NCBI RefSeq assembly: GCF_037975245.1
Contig: NC_092563.1
Coordinates: forward strand, 955,001-1,019,000
Reading direction: 5' to 3'
DNA from: Apostichopus japonicus
Lineage: Eukaryota; Echinodermata; Holothuroidea; Aspidochirotida; Stichopodidae
Length of the DNA: 64,000 nt
Of the stretch, positions 39,301-49,135 are shown in pieces. Under the pieces are notes generated by a model. It saw nothing but the letters and a program-made list of their open reading frames with translations. It made no database searches and was not told where the DNA came from. Position numbers and translations under genes: made by a program. Position 1 is the stretch's first letter. Each line of letters starts with the position of its first letter.

Positions 39301-40490
39301 CATGTTGTCTTTTTGATCTTTTTGTCAGGTGAACATAGCTTTGCCTATCATATTCCTGATAGCTAGCATCTTCTTGGTGATAATGGGTGTGGTGGGCGCT
39401 CCCTGGGATACAGCTATCGGGATTGGAATTTTCCTCTCTGGAATCCCAGTCTATCTGCTCTTTGTCTGGTGGAACAAGTTTCCGAGTTCAGTCACCTCTG
39501 CTCAAAGTAAGTATTTGTTCTGTCGTCCAATTTCTAGCGGTATCCTTCAGATGTCGCTAAAACAAAGAATAATCTTCGAGTAGTACCACCGTTGTGTTTG
39601 ACAGGGTAGCTGCTGCTTCGTGGAAAATCAGTTTAAATTTTAAGTGGCATAATGACTCACATGGCGGAAAATTCTTTAAATACTATAAACCAAATCACTA
39701 ATTACTTTTTAGAGAACTCTTCAGTGTACATACATAATTCATTTCAACTGTTTGGCAGATGTTCCAGTTTTGAACATTTGTGTGTGCGGGTGTTTATGCA
39801 TGTGTGTCTGTGCATATGCGTGAATGTGTATGTGTGTATATACATATGGGTATATACACCAAATGCAAATGTTTGCATAGTTTTAAAACAGCGTTTGTTT
39901 TTAAAATCCATTAAAGGCTCTTTATCATTTATTTACCAACTAGGTTCCACCTCATATAATTTCCAAACATATTTGGGTTGACTCGGTCAGTGTGTCGTTT
40001 TGAGCTTGAACTTACGTAATAACAGTATTTGACAAACTTTTTGCAAAAAAAGATTGTTAAAGTCAGTTGAATTCAATCGTTAATAATTTGCTGGTTGAAT
40101 ATTCATTGATTAACATGATGGAGTTTAAAGAAAGTGGATGATAACTCATCATATATTCCTTGGATGATGGACGGTGAGAATATTACCCCTGTCCACGATA
40201 CTGTTCCTTGTATACGACCAATTCAGTGTTTTTCTTCCATTAGTTTTGCCTGATATCAACAGGCAGTTTAACCAACCTTTTCCGGTTGTATGAATGATAA
40301 AAAAGAACTGATATCAAATGAGAATTTAAAAAAAAAATAATTGTTATCTTTTTTTTTTTTTTTGGCTTTCTTAATTATTCAACTGATGATGTCATATTCA
40401 CAGTTTGTAACTTTTTTTCTTCCAGATTCGAGCACAATCTGGCTGCAAAAGCTATTTGTGATGGTTTCTGAAGAGAAGAAGGTGTTGTAG
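11853..40490 (+). CDS. SLC7-family amino acid transporter light chain (LAT/y+LAT-type), complete, 10 coding exons
   Basis: Coding exons: 11853-12318, 22915-23043, 23910-24009, 26508-26552, 28014-28137, 30914-31017, 32660-32756, 36909-37058, 39329-39506, 40426-40490. Every junction has GT and AG and all phases agree. The sum is 1458 nt, giving 485 residues and a stop. The start ATG at 11853 has G at -3 and G at +4. Seen: the GSGIFISPG helix-1 motif at residues 41-49, 12 hydrophobic segments, Cys140 in the PDCEPP loop between helices 3 and 4, and [17 protein letters not shown] around residues 225-241. Family knowledge: that Cys forms the disulfide to the SLC3 heavy chain (4F2hc), and the Phe of LFAYGGW (here Phe227) is the LAT1 gating position. 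Such heterodimers exchange neutral, or neutral and cationic, amino acids at the plasma membrane. Some segments ([20 protein letters not shown]) are closer to y+LAT and others to LAT1/2, so I do not assign a member of SLC7A5-A8. The protein ends near the usual family length. Confidence 0.95.
13448..13497. repeat. Tandem 21-bp palindromic repeat, two copies
   Basis: AGTAGATAATCTACTATCTG occurs twice in a row with one base between. Each unit contains the palindrome TAGATAATCTA. Confidence 0.7.
15777..16144 (-). mobile_element. tRNA-derived SINE with 8-bp target-site duplication
   Basis: Read on the minus strand, the head contains GGTCAAGTGGTTAAGGC (A box), then GGTTCGAGCCCTG (B box), then CCTTGGGTAAGGCACTTTAT. 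A long body (about 16040 to 15800) and an (ATA)-rich tail follow. The element is bounded by CAGTTATA at 15769-15776 and 16145-16152. The layout of tRNA head, conserved body and simple-repeat tail is that of a full-length SINE of the type common in marine invertebrates. Confidence 0.88.
17570..17712. repeat. Cluster of TACTGTACAG-like palindromes
   Basis: About 140 nt made largely of variants of TACAGTA, TACTGTA and ACTGTACAG. Short frames through it are not genes. Confidence 0.6.
18068..18262. mobile_element. Foldback element: two adjacent hairpins
   Basis: Hairpin one (18068-18119) is an almost perfect palindrome built on TTTGATCAACAGTAG and CTACTGTTGATCAAA. Hairpin two has arms 18125-18178 and 18210-18262, including GTCAAATTTTAACCAACTC and its near complement, around a 31-nt loop. 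No protein frame and no clear flanking duplication. Candidates are a foldback MITE or an RNA hairpin source. Confidence 0.6.
22915..23043 (+). CDS. SLC7 coding exon 2
   Basis: Residues 156-198. It includes [19 protein letters not shown], the family-conserved link between helices 4 and 5, and most of helix 5. The acceptor is TTTGCAG and the donor GTGAGT; phases are 1 in and 1 out. Confidence 0.95.
23044..23909 (+). other. SLC7 intron 2
   Basis: No exon seen. It includes a G/A-rich tract at 23445-23525 and one member of a dispersed repeat at 23728-23850 (CCTGTCTCCCCACAACCTTA-like) that recurs at 33990-34140. Confidence 0.8.
23910..24009 (+). CDS. SLC7 coding exon 3
   Basis: Residues 199-232. 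It holds the extracellular loop and helix 6 with LFAYGGW, the unwound substrate-site segment. The acceptor is TTCACAG and the donor GTAAGT; it ends in phase 2. Confidence 0.95.
24010..26507 (+). other. SLC7 intron 3
   Basis: No exon seen. It contains G or C runs near 24775 and 25311 and the minisatellite at 25803-26186. Confidence 0.8.
25803..26186. repeat. Intronic minisatellite, about 12 copies of a 25-35-bp unit
   Basis: The unit core is TAGTTGTAGCACTACAT followed by GTAGGGAGAATATG. I count 12 copies of GGGAGA. Copies vary by CAGT/CACT, by ATTTAG/ATGTAG and by an extra ACAT. Confidence 0.9.
26508..26552 (+). CDS. SLC7 coding exon 4 (45 nt)
   Basis: A micro-sized exon encoding [14 protein letters not shown]. 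It is the invariant segment following helix 6 in LAT and y+LAT proteins. Flanks are TTTTGCAG and GTAAGG; phases are 2 in and 2 out. Confidence 0.95.
26553..28013 (+). other. SLC7 intron 4
   Basis: I see no exon, repeat array or mobile element. Confidence 0.75.
28014..28137 (+). CDS. SLC7 coding exon 5
   Basis: It encodes [20 protein letters not shown] and onward to SQAVAV, which is helix 7 and the following loop. The acceptor is TTCTTGCAG and the donor GTAAGT; it ends in phase 0. Confidence 0.95.
28138..30913 (+). other. SLC7 intron 5
   Basis: It contains a short tandem repeat (CAAATCAACATATGTTCAAT-like, about four copies, 29020-29100) and a region at 29480-30705 with unusually long frames on both strands. 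Confidence 0.75.
29480..30250 (-). pseudogene. Possible decayed coding segment, unrecognised
   Basis: On the minus strand a 116-codon frame (29830-29480) and a 61-codon frame (30211-30026) have balanced amino-acid composition (for example [20 protein letters not shown]). On the plus strand 29778-30101 is also open. I recognise no family. It could be a fragment of an old retrogene or transposon inserted in the intron, or chance. Confidence 0.15.
30914..31017 (+). CDS. SLC7 coding exon 6
   Basis: It encodes [20 protein letters not shown] and onward to LLLTGSR. This is helix 8, with the FGGVNG motif matching FGSVNG/FGGLNA of the family. It ends in phase 2 before GTGAGT. Confidence 0.95.
31018..32659 (+). 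other. SLC7 intron 6 with a purine-rich tract
   Basis: The first part (about 31100-31450) is strongly G/A-rich on the plus strand with degenerate GGGAAGG/GGAATGGG repeats. The remainder shows nothing recognisable. Confidence 0.75.
31100..31450. repeat. Long polypurine tract
   Basis: About 350 nt in which T and C are scarce. The 164-codon frame on the opposite strand (Pro/Ser/Leu-rich) reflects this composition, because pyrimidine-rich DNA rarely forms stop codons. Confidence 0.8.
32660..32756 (+). CDS. SLC7 coding exon 7
   Basis: It encodes [20 protein letters not shown] and [11 protein letters not shown]. FVGxRxGHLP is strongly conserved in LAT and y+LAT proteins. It ends in phase 0 before GTGAGG. 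Confidence 0.95.
33013..33108. repeat. Tandem 48-bp duplication
   Basis: GATGATACCTGTGATGTACC and the following bases occur twice head to tail with single-base differences. Confidence 0.85.
34416..34550. repeat. Tandem repeat, about 48-bp unit, three copies
   Basis: GGATGTTGTGGCCTGGGGTA followed by GGAGTCTACAGGC is repeated three times with few changes. Confidence 0.88.
36909..37058 (+). CDS. SLC7 coding exon 8
   Basis: 150 nt covering helices 9 and 10 and ending in LPRPVK, matching the (D/E)RP(I/L)K signature that precedes helix 11. Phase 0 at both ends. Confidence 0.95.
37059..39328 (+). other. SLC7 intron 8 with a direct repeat and a SINE
   Basis: A segment at 37350-37500 recurs in the same orientation at 38158-38310, with shared blocks such as GTCAACGCACTTTAG. 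A SINE occupies 38761-38996. Confidence 0.75.
38761..38996 (-). mobile_element. tRNA-derived SINE with 9-bp target-site duplication
   Basis: On the minus strand the head reads GGAGTGTTAGCTCAATGGTT (acceptor strand and A box), then GGTTCGAGTCACTCC (B box and acceptor 3' strand; GGAGTG pairs with CACTCC). The tail is an (ACAT)n run. CACTCATGT flanks both ends (38752-38760 and 38997-39005). Confidence 0.88.
39329..39506 (+). CDS. SLC7 coding exon 9
   Basis: It encodes helices 11 and 12 ([20 protein letters not shown], then [14 protein letters not shown]). SG(L/I)PVY is a family hallmark in helix 12. It ends in phase 1 before GTAAGT. Confidence 0.95.
39507..40425 (+). other. SLC7 intron 9
   Basis: I see no exon or mobile element. 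A TG/TATG-rich stretch lies near 39778-39850. Confidence 0.75.
40426..40490 (+). CDS. SLC7 last coding exon
   Basis: It encodes the cytosolic tail [18 protein letters not shown] and TAG at 40488-40490. The tail resembles the QKLMQVxP tail of LAT1/LAT2. The acceptor is TTCTTCCAG. Confidence 0.9.
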
Positions 40491-40637
40491 TTTTGACCCT
40501 TCATCGGCAATCTCTGCTCTTTACATCTGTTGAACATGCAAGTTCATGCCATGCTGTGTAGCATCTTCACCACCCTCATCTCTGTTCCATAGATTCCTGT
40601 TTCTCTGCCCGGCTGTGTGGCCTTCATCCTTTTGAAT

Positions 40638-40961
40638 TTAACTTCTCACGTTGGGGTTGGGGTTGGGGTGGTAGTAGTTGGAGCCTCTTGACTCAAGACC
40701 GCTAAGACGGGTGAGAAATTGGAGCTCCTGGTACAAGCTCTGGATTTCTTGTTCAATAGCGACAAAGTCGAACAGTTTATAACCCATTTTAGGAATCGGA
40801 ACGTCAGCTGGTCCTCCTTGTTGCGCGCGTAGCTTCACATTGTTGATGCAAAACTCGGGTGAACTTTCAGGAGGCTTCCTCTTTTTCTCAAAGATGGAAC
40901 ATACGGCATTTCTTTTCCTTTTAGAGTCTGAAGTTTTTTTTGTTTTTTTTTGGAACTGCAT
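40638..40961 (-). other. Antisense ORF, 107 residues, unrecognised
   Basis: It has an ATG at 40961 on the minus strand and a stop at 40638, opposite the SLC7 3' UTR. The product has a Lys/Arg-rich N-terminus (residues 4-30), then GYKLFDFVAIEQEIQSLYQE (a plausible amphipathic helix), and a tail of PNPNPN. I recognise no family. The composition is protein-like, but no splice context or second exon supports it. Confidence 0.22.
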
Positions 40962-41401
40962 AATTACCTCTTAAGCTTGTCAAATGAGGCTGTTTCATGT
41001 TTGTTCATATTTGAAGTTACCCTCTTTGAAGACGTGAAAAACATTTCATCTTTCAGATTGTAAGTAGCAAGAAGTTCACTTAACCATGATCCTTGTACAG
41101 TAAGGTGGTAGATCAAATCTGAGGTGATTACCACGGAAAACTTAAAGAAGATTATACTTACGAAGCTGTGTTAGACACTGATACACAGTAACAAAGCTAC
41201 AGGATACACTGAGATATGCATGTGGTCAGAACATCCAAAATATGTTGTTTATTCCTCTGTTGAAGTGATGGTAGTATGTTGTGATCAAGATGCATCTAAG
41301 CCAATGTCAGTTGTTTTTTCTGTTGCAATGAGGTTAGTCCACAGTTAGGACACAGCCAATATGTTTCTATGCCTCCTTTTGCAGTGAGGTATGCTTGTGA
41401 A

Positions 41402-41935
41402 GAGAGAACAAGTCAAGCTCAATGGATTCCTTTGTTGCTTCAAGTTATGGGATGCGTCTAGTTAGAGCAGTGAAGTATCACGTTCTCAGAGACTTTATAA
41501 ACCTCAATGGATTCTGCTCTGTTGTAGTGAGGAATAACATAAGTTCAAAACTGTTACAAAATCTCTTTGTTGCTTCAAGATACCAAGTTATCAATCTAGT
41601 CATAGCAAACTTGTTCCTTTCTGTTGCAGCAAGGTATAACATGTGTTCAGAGCTGCTTTTGAACCTCAATGGATTCCTTTCTGTTGCGGTGAGGTACATT
41701 GTGTTCAGAGCTGCTATGAACCTCAATGGATTCCTTTCTGTTGCGGTGAGGTACACTGTGTGTTCAGAGCTGCTATGAACCTCAATGGATTCCTTTCTGT
41801 TGCGGTGAGGTACGCTATGTGTTCAGAGCTGCTATGAACCTCAATGGATTCCTTTCTGTTGCGGTGAGGTATACTAAGTGTTCAGAGCTGCTATGAACCT
41901 CAATGGTGTCTTCTGTTGCACTGAGGTACACTTGA
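41402..41935. repeat. Tandem repeat of 58-59 bp in the SLC7 3' flank
   Basis: Five well-preserved units begin with GTTCAGAGCTGCT at 41645, 41703, 41762, 41821 and 41880. More diverged units extend upstream to about 41402. Each contains AACCTCAATGGATTCCTTTC and TGTTGCGGTGAGGTA. The array starts about 0.9 kb after the SLC7 stop codon. Confidence 0.9.
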
Positions 41936-44900
41936 TTAATGCAACTAAAAATGTCATCTGTTGGAATAATATATCACTCAGATTATATGTGCATTCCTAA
42001 GTAATATGAGGTTTGCCTTTATAGTCTGATTTAATACTGATAATCCTCACAGATACACTTTGTTGTCATGGTTACATGGTTTTCTTATGTAGAATGTCGT
42101 AGTTTCTAAGCCGATAGTTTATTTTATATATATAGATATGTTATAGAAGTACATAGTGGTAACACTTGGGACTAAAATTGTGAAATGTACTTACGGCATT
42201 ATCATAACCTGCTGTTCAAAATCCTTGAATAGGTACCGTAAAATGGTCAGAAATGAGATTTTTTGTTTTAACAGATGATGTTGAAGATGATGAAGTTGTT
42301 TGGTCTTGCAATCCTTCACGGTTGCTAGTTAAAAACCGCAGAGAATAAACCACAGCAAAATTTTGCAGAAATTTGGAACACCTCTGTTCCGTTGGTGTAT
42401 TGGAGCATATATAGCAATGTAATTATCATTATTTCTTCATGTGAAGGACTTTCACATATATCTACAGGGTTTGCACAAACAAGATTTTATTGGAAAAAGG
42501 ATTGCTCTATTGCATCGGTGGTAATTTTGGGGATTATTATGATATTTTAATTGTCTTGTCCTTGTATTGTCTAGGTAGTAATTAATTAATTATGTAGTGG
42601 AAATATTGTGTAGGATGCACTCTTGAAATTGATTTTATTCTCTTCCTGGCAATACGTTGTTGTTGTTTATTAATATGAGACACTTTGCCTACCACTTTCA
42701 TGATATGGAGAAATTGGACCTAACTGTATGATTTCCTTCTATGTGATACAATGTGTAGTATCTTCTTGTCCATTCCACACTGTGCACCTCCTTACTAAAT
42801 TAATTATGTCTCTCATATTTATTGTCAAAGAATTTTTCAAATGTTTGGTAGCTTGAAACTTCTGAGCTGAAATCATCATAATGACATCATCATAATGTGT
42901 GTGTTGATCTTGGTGTCATCAACGATAACAATTCTGTAATTAATTGTTTCAAGTTTGTAGCAAATATTGATTGCTAGGATTATGAGTATTGATAGACCAT
43001 TTTCAAGTAGTTACTGTACAGTACTGTACAGCACAGTTCTGTACAGTATTCTACTGTACTGAACATGGTTTAGATGGATTTGATAATGTTTTTTGTTTAG
43101 TTCAATTTCAAGTTTAGCTCAGTTGAAAGCTTTTAGCTGAAAGCGTTCAGCTGAGCTATAGTGGTCGATATGTTCGATATAGTTGGATACACATAATTGG
43201 ATACCGGTTCATCTGAGTAACAGGTATACCAGAATGTCACAGTCAAGGAATCTCCGTAGATAAACGGCCACAACTACTCCAGAAGACGTCCTAAATTCCT
43301 GTACATATTTTCATATATGCTATAACTTTATTGATATTTGGGACCAAGATTGTCTGTGTGGCTGGCCTAAATTGCGATATGTATGCAAAGCAGCTAAAGC
43401 CTACAAAGTTACTAGGGATCTACGGATAAAATTGTGCACCCCTGCCAGATTCTTGTGTTATTCATATTGTTATTGTCTGTCCCAAATAAGCAATTTCTCT
43501 TAATTATGTTAATACATTTGTGTATTTTTAACATGGATCGATACTATGCCTGCCTTGTGTAGTAGAAGAGAGTGCGGTTACCATACAGACCAAAACGTAC
43601 ACTTCTCAAAGTGTTTCAGTTTATGTGCAATCACATGCCGTTATCTGGGGCCCATCATCAATATGACGAAGGTTTCTTGTCATTTTTGTAGTTTTTTTCT
43701 TATGAATGTTTTCTGAGAGGAGTTAACATCCTGGTATTTAAATTACCATCATATGCATCACATTTTACAAGCAGTATTTTATTGCTGAAGCTGATGTAGA
43801 TTAGCATGGACATTCTCTCTTAATCTGATATGCAAGGAGAAGGTTAACTCTGCCATCATTATTATTACAGTATGAGGGATATTTGAGATCAATAACCATA
43901 CCCTGCTACAGCAGAACCAAGTCTCATTCTATTAGAAAGTGATCACTGTTTTTTGAGTTTTTGTCTTTACTTTAATCCATTTATAAAACTGGAAGAATTA
44001 AACTTGTCAAGTTGTGAGCCAGTAGTGACTATGAATTATTGTGTGTTTCCTATGGTAGAGGATATATTTGCACAAATCATTTTTTATGATTATTATTACT
44101 ACAAAAATGTTGAAATTTTTTAAAAAATGCTGTAATACCAAGACTCAAAACAGTGGCATCGATTATACTTTAACCTCGGAAATGCAAAGGGAAAAAGAAT
44201 TGGATACTTTGTATATGGATATGTAATCTCCTGTTTGATATCTTGCAAATGGAACTCAAGATATTATCAGTGTTTGGGGGTTGGTCTGTATCTACATCTC
44301 GTAAGGTAAACTGATAATGGTGGCTGGGTTAACTCCTCTTGCGAATGGCCTGTTGTACCACGAACACCATGCTTCTATGATTTTATCATTTTAGTTATCA
44401 ACAATACTTATTTATTTTGTTTTTATGTTTTGATATTGGACTCAGGATGAGAAGGGCAAACGTGTGTGTGATCTATTTTGATACATAATCCTCTTTTGTC
44501 GTTTGCTTATGAAGTTAGCCAGTGATATCGAATGCGATTACCGTTGGGTAATGGTGAACAAAATGCTGAGATATTCTGCTGTTTACGTGCATCAGTAACA
44601 AAATTTTGGGGATAAAAACTGGCCATGAATATTTCTGTCGATACCATCTAGCATATTCTAGCCAATATTAGATGAAAATCTGACCCCTTTCTCTTCGGTT
44701 ATTTGCTCTCTTCATAACGTAACAGGGTATATACAGTAGTGTATATAGAGAAGATTCTGTCAATCTTTGGAATTAAAAATTGGTGAGAGATTGTGAATCC
44801 AAATGGGTAGGGGTTTCTAAAATCATCATCGTAGTTGTAAGTGGACAAAACTGGTTTTGTAAAACCACTGAGATCAGCTTGGGATGTTCGTGCCAAGTCT

Positions 44901-47900
44901 AGTTAATGTTAGACTAGTTCTTATATGATTGTAATAGCTACAATGATTGGCACGTATCCGTAGGCAACAAGAAATATTCTCAGATGACACTTGTGTCTGA
45001 AGTGGATTGTGGAAATTTACAGAGGTCTCTATCAATATAAGGATTGTCTGAAAGGCTTGTCAGTCCTCGGATTCCAAAAACTTTGCTGGGATCAGGAAGT
45101 AATTAGCCAAAGCCTTCTATTGTGATTAGTTGGACTTTGCATTGCACAATAGATGGTTAAAATTAAAGCAAGGTGTGGGCCAATGGTTAGTAGGAGGTGG
45201 AGGCTTTTATTCTTATTTTCAGTTTTCTTTTACAATTATTTTTGTTGATATAATGGTCAATAAGTGAGGGTGAGGGGACTCAGGGGAATGAAAGAAACAA
45301 TGTACAATAAAAAAGTAGTAAAGAAAAATACTGTTGAAAAAAGCAAAATTAAGAGGACCAGTTTGAAATTCAGTTTGAAATGCACATTTTTCAAAATTTA
45401 CTTTTGAGTGCACTTGCCAGAAGTATTTGAGTAGACAGGTCATGTAAACCTTGATAAGAGTAGTTTTTGTAAAGATTGTGTAAAATAAGTAAACCATATT
45501 CAATATGATCCTTTATTATAAGAAAAAAAGAGAGACAGGGGAAATAACCAACCAAATAACTTTAGTGGGGATCCTCCAAATCTTCTTGCAAAAATCATAT
45601 TCTGAGGAAAGACCACCCACCCTATTCCTGTCTACCCCCGGTATGACTTAGTGCTTTTGGTGCCCTTCACCACCCTCTAGTTGGTGAAAGCAATACCAAA
45701 TTATACATATAATTGTGAACATTCACCCTCCCCCTACCCCTGCCCCTTCCATCTGTATTTGCGGTAGTAACATGCTTATTTGTCAATCATCTGAATTGGA
45801 AGTCTGTGCTTGAAGTGTTTGTATATTTGATTGTAATTGTGAGTGGTTTTTACTGATCCAGGGATCAATTGAATCATATTTGAAAGAAGATCAGACGTTA
45901 TTTCTTGTTGCACTATGTTATTACTTTAAGATATGAGTCTTCTCTTGTAATTATTAAACAATGAAAAAAAAACATGAAAATGTGAAGATTTTTTGTTCCT
46001 CCAAATACCCAAATTATTTTCATGTGAATTGCTTGGGTTAATAAATCTAAAAACAAAACGAAAATGAAGTAATCGCAGGGAATTGACATGGTGATCAAAA
46101 CAAGGTATCCTACCAATATGTATAAATTTTAACTTCATTTGAGGAAGCAAGTAATGTATGCAAGGAAGTGTAATATCTCATAAAAAAAGAAGTAATGTGA
46201 TTGCAATCTCTCCAAGAACAATTTTGCATTTTGTTGAGTGATTGGATATGAGAACATGAGAAAAAGAAATTAATATTGAATTCTCATTGTTTTCATTTAA
46301 TACAAACTAATATTTCACATAAACCTTGTATACATGGAACGGCTTGCAGCAGTTCAACGATCATGAAAATTAAACATTTTCTCAAGAATCTTTAACATTT
46401 TTGGGGTATATCAAATTTTGAATAGCAGATCTGAAATAATGCAATTACATGATTCTATCATCATAGTAGTTTTGAAGGAGATTTTGAAATCCATTTTTTT
46501 TCTTACTTTTTTTGGTTTTTGCATGCTGGTGTCATAGGTTGTTTGTGCATCCACAAATAAATGGTACATGGATTGAATAAAAACAAATGTTTGTCACTTT
46601 CTTCAGTTTTTGAGATGGGCAAAGAAACCCAAGGCTGACTGTTGTTGTAGAAGAATATGGGGGGTATAGGGAGGGAGTGGGTTATCCCTAGACCCAATTT
46701 ATTCGTTTTGGGGAGACTACTTTCCCTGGAAGGACTGAAGCCATGTGTTTATGATTTATCTCGCCTGTGAAGTGTCTCATTGTGTTTCACCCTCACTGAG
46801 TCCTTGTGTCGAGCCACAGGGATGTTATTGTCACTGGACTGGTTCCTCACTGTCACTCTCCAGTGTATTTCTATTAAAATGATAATACACTATTATTTAT
46901 CCCATATTTTCCATGGGCACTCTCAATGTATTCTTCTTTTCTATTGTTTGCCTCCTAATTGGATCCTAGTCCCGGGCTCTTCCCCCGCACCCCTCTTGTC
47001 ACGCCCACATCCCTCCCCTAAGAAAAGTCATTTTACCAACTAGTATATCCTTAGAGCTTAACATGCATTTTTGTAAAACTTAAGCATATTACTGAATAAA
47101 TTTTCACTTAGGTTTCTACAGCACAAGTGTATTTCATTTTACTGCAGGTTGAATTTTGCTCGTTTTAGACTTGATATGGCTTTAAAGAAATCGCAATACT
47201 AAACATAGGTAACGAAGACCGTATCAAGAAATGAACGTTTTATCATTAACTTTAATGTAGTGTACTCCAGTCTAATAAAGCTTTAAAAATGTGTGGAGTG
47301 TTGGAGCAAGTCTGCTGTAGAATCGTTAATATATACTGTGGGTATATGTTCAAGATATTGTATAAAGGTAGGGAGGGGAAGAGGGCAGGCAGAAGAGCGG
47401 GGAGGAAAGTAAGGAGGATAGAGTTAGACAACATAAGGTAACATCAGGTATCCGACAGTACATTGTTACATTAAATCATTCGGAAAATTGCGTCCACGAA
47501 ATCATAGGGTTAGGACAAAGTTAACCTAGGTTCAATTACAGCTTATTGACATAACACTGGTTAAGTCTAGTAGAAGAAATGGCCTTCTGTTTTCATTTTC
47601 AAAGAAATTGGGGGGAAATTCAAAAGTTGGATTGTTTGCCTCTCATAGACTTGGCGTAAGGTGTGACGTAGTACCAAAGCTCGCGAGATCTAAGCCTATA
47701 GTAATCATATGTAATTCCAAGGTTTGTGAAATCAATCCCCTGGGGCAAGTATGTCTGCTGGACACGAGGCTGTGCCCATGACCACAGCCCCCCCCCCCAC
47801 TCCCTCCTGAACTGACCTGGTAACCGGAGAACAGATTGAACATTACTAGTTGGCATACAGAGTGATATATTTGTCATTTTAGGGATATGAAGTATTTTCA

Positions 47901-48381
47901 TTATTCAAGTATCGACTGCAGTGTATAGTGACATAGGACGCTGTCAAACATTAGGGAGGGGGTAGGGTGGAAGAAAAGAGACAGAAGTTGTCGATATATA
48001 TTTTATATTTATTTCATTTTAGTTTTCATTTTATTAAATCTAGTTCTTTTCTCTTTATTTTTTTTCCGCGAAATTTGGACTGTTTTGTCCGAATTTCGAC
48101 TTTTGGAGGTTCTTTTTTCTCTCGAAATGTCAACAACTTTATCTCAAAATCTTGATTATTTTCTCGGAATTTCAAGTAGTTTGAATCTTACCCCTCTGTT
48201 GAATTCCAACGCATATTCAATGAACTTATTATCATACACTTTTAACTACTGTGATTGTATCCATGTAAATCAAATGTGTGAATACCTCTCTCTAAACTAT
48301 GCCAGAAAATACACTCAATGATTCATTCAAGTGGATGTTTAGAAATGGAGGGAGAGGGGCGGGCGGATAGAGTGTAAAACT

Positions 48382-49135
48382 ATGGTACGTGTTAGACGTG
48401 AATTATTTCCAACAAATTTTCTACTTTCGCATCTGAACGAATCCAAAGAGCGCCATCCAACTGGCATGTTTCAACTAGTGTCAGAAAGAGAAGTGCCAAA
48501 AAGCAACAGGAGCACATCTTTTCCGATAAGTATCAAACAGGATTTTTTGGGTTGGTCGTGCGTGTGTGTATCTTGAATGTTACTTTCACAAATGGAGTAC
48601 TTGTTTTACGAAAATTATAGAAACTTAGTCAGTTTTACATTATTTTAGATCTTCCAAGAGCGGCGCACGAATATTGTTTGCTGGTGAGTAATTAAAAAGG
48701 CCTGTTTACAAGCGACGAAAAGCTCTCATAACTAAGAGATCTTCATAGTCATGATACGGAAAGTTGAAGGTGCCGTTGATGACCAATTTGTCAGCTATCC
48801 AGTGCAGGGGAGGGACGACGTAGAACAGAACTTTAAGAAGTACTTAGAGACCACATTAGTGTGACGATTAAGTATGTAAGTTAATGGAATTTGCTAAACC
48901 CTGAACTCTTTTTCCCCATACGTTATTCATACTTTCCACCGATCACTGTTTTAATGGATGGCAATTCCGGCAAGGATTTCGACCATAATCTACTGCAATG
49001 TAAGAGACTTATAACACTATTTAAATCTCCATTATTTTATTGACAGAACCACGGCCACGTACCACGGAGCGACGTACCCAGATAAAGTGAAGAAGATGCT
49101 TCCGCAGAGGTTGCAGATAGGAGCTGTTTTATAGG
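48382..49135 (+). other. Exon-like fragments, unassigned
   Basis: A 64-codon frame starts with ATG at 48382. A short piece at 48649-48683 lies between a good acceptor (ACATTATTTTAG) and a GTGAGT donor. A 37-codon frame starts with ATG at 48751. A segment after TTTTATTGACAG near 49046 is open to a stop near 49135. I could not join these in one consistent reading frame and recognise no family. A non-coding transcript or chance are both possible. Confidence 0.15.

Noticed and set aside
41422-41778. 118-codon frame with repeated NLNGFLSVAVRY
   Set aside because: It follows the 59-bp repeat units, whose length is not a multiple of three, so the peptide repeat breaks. There is no splice context.
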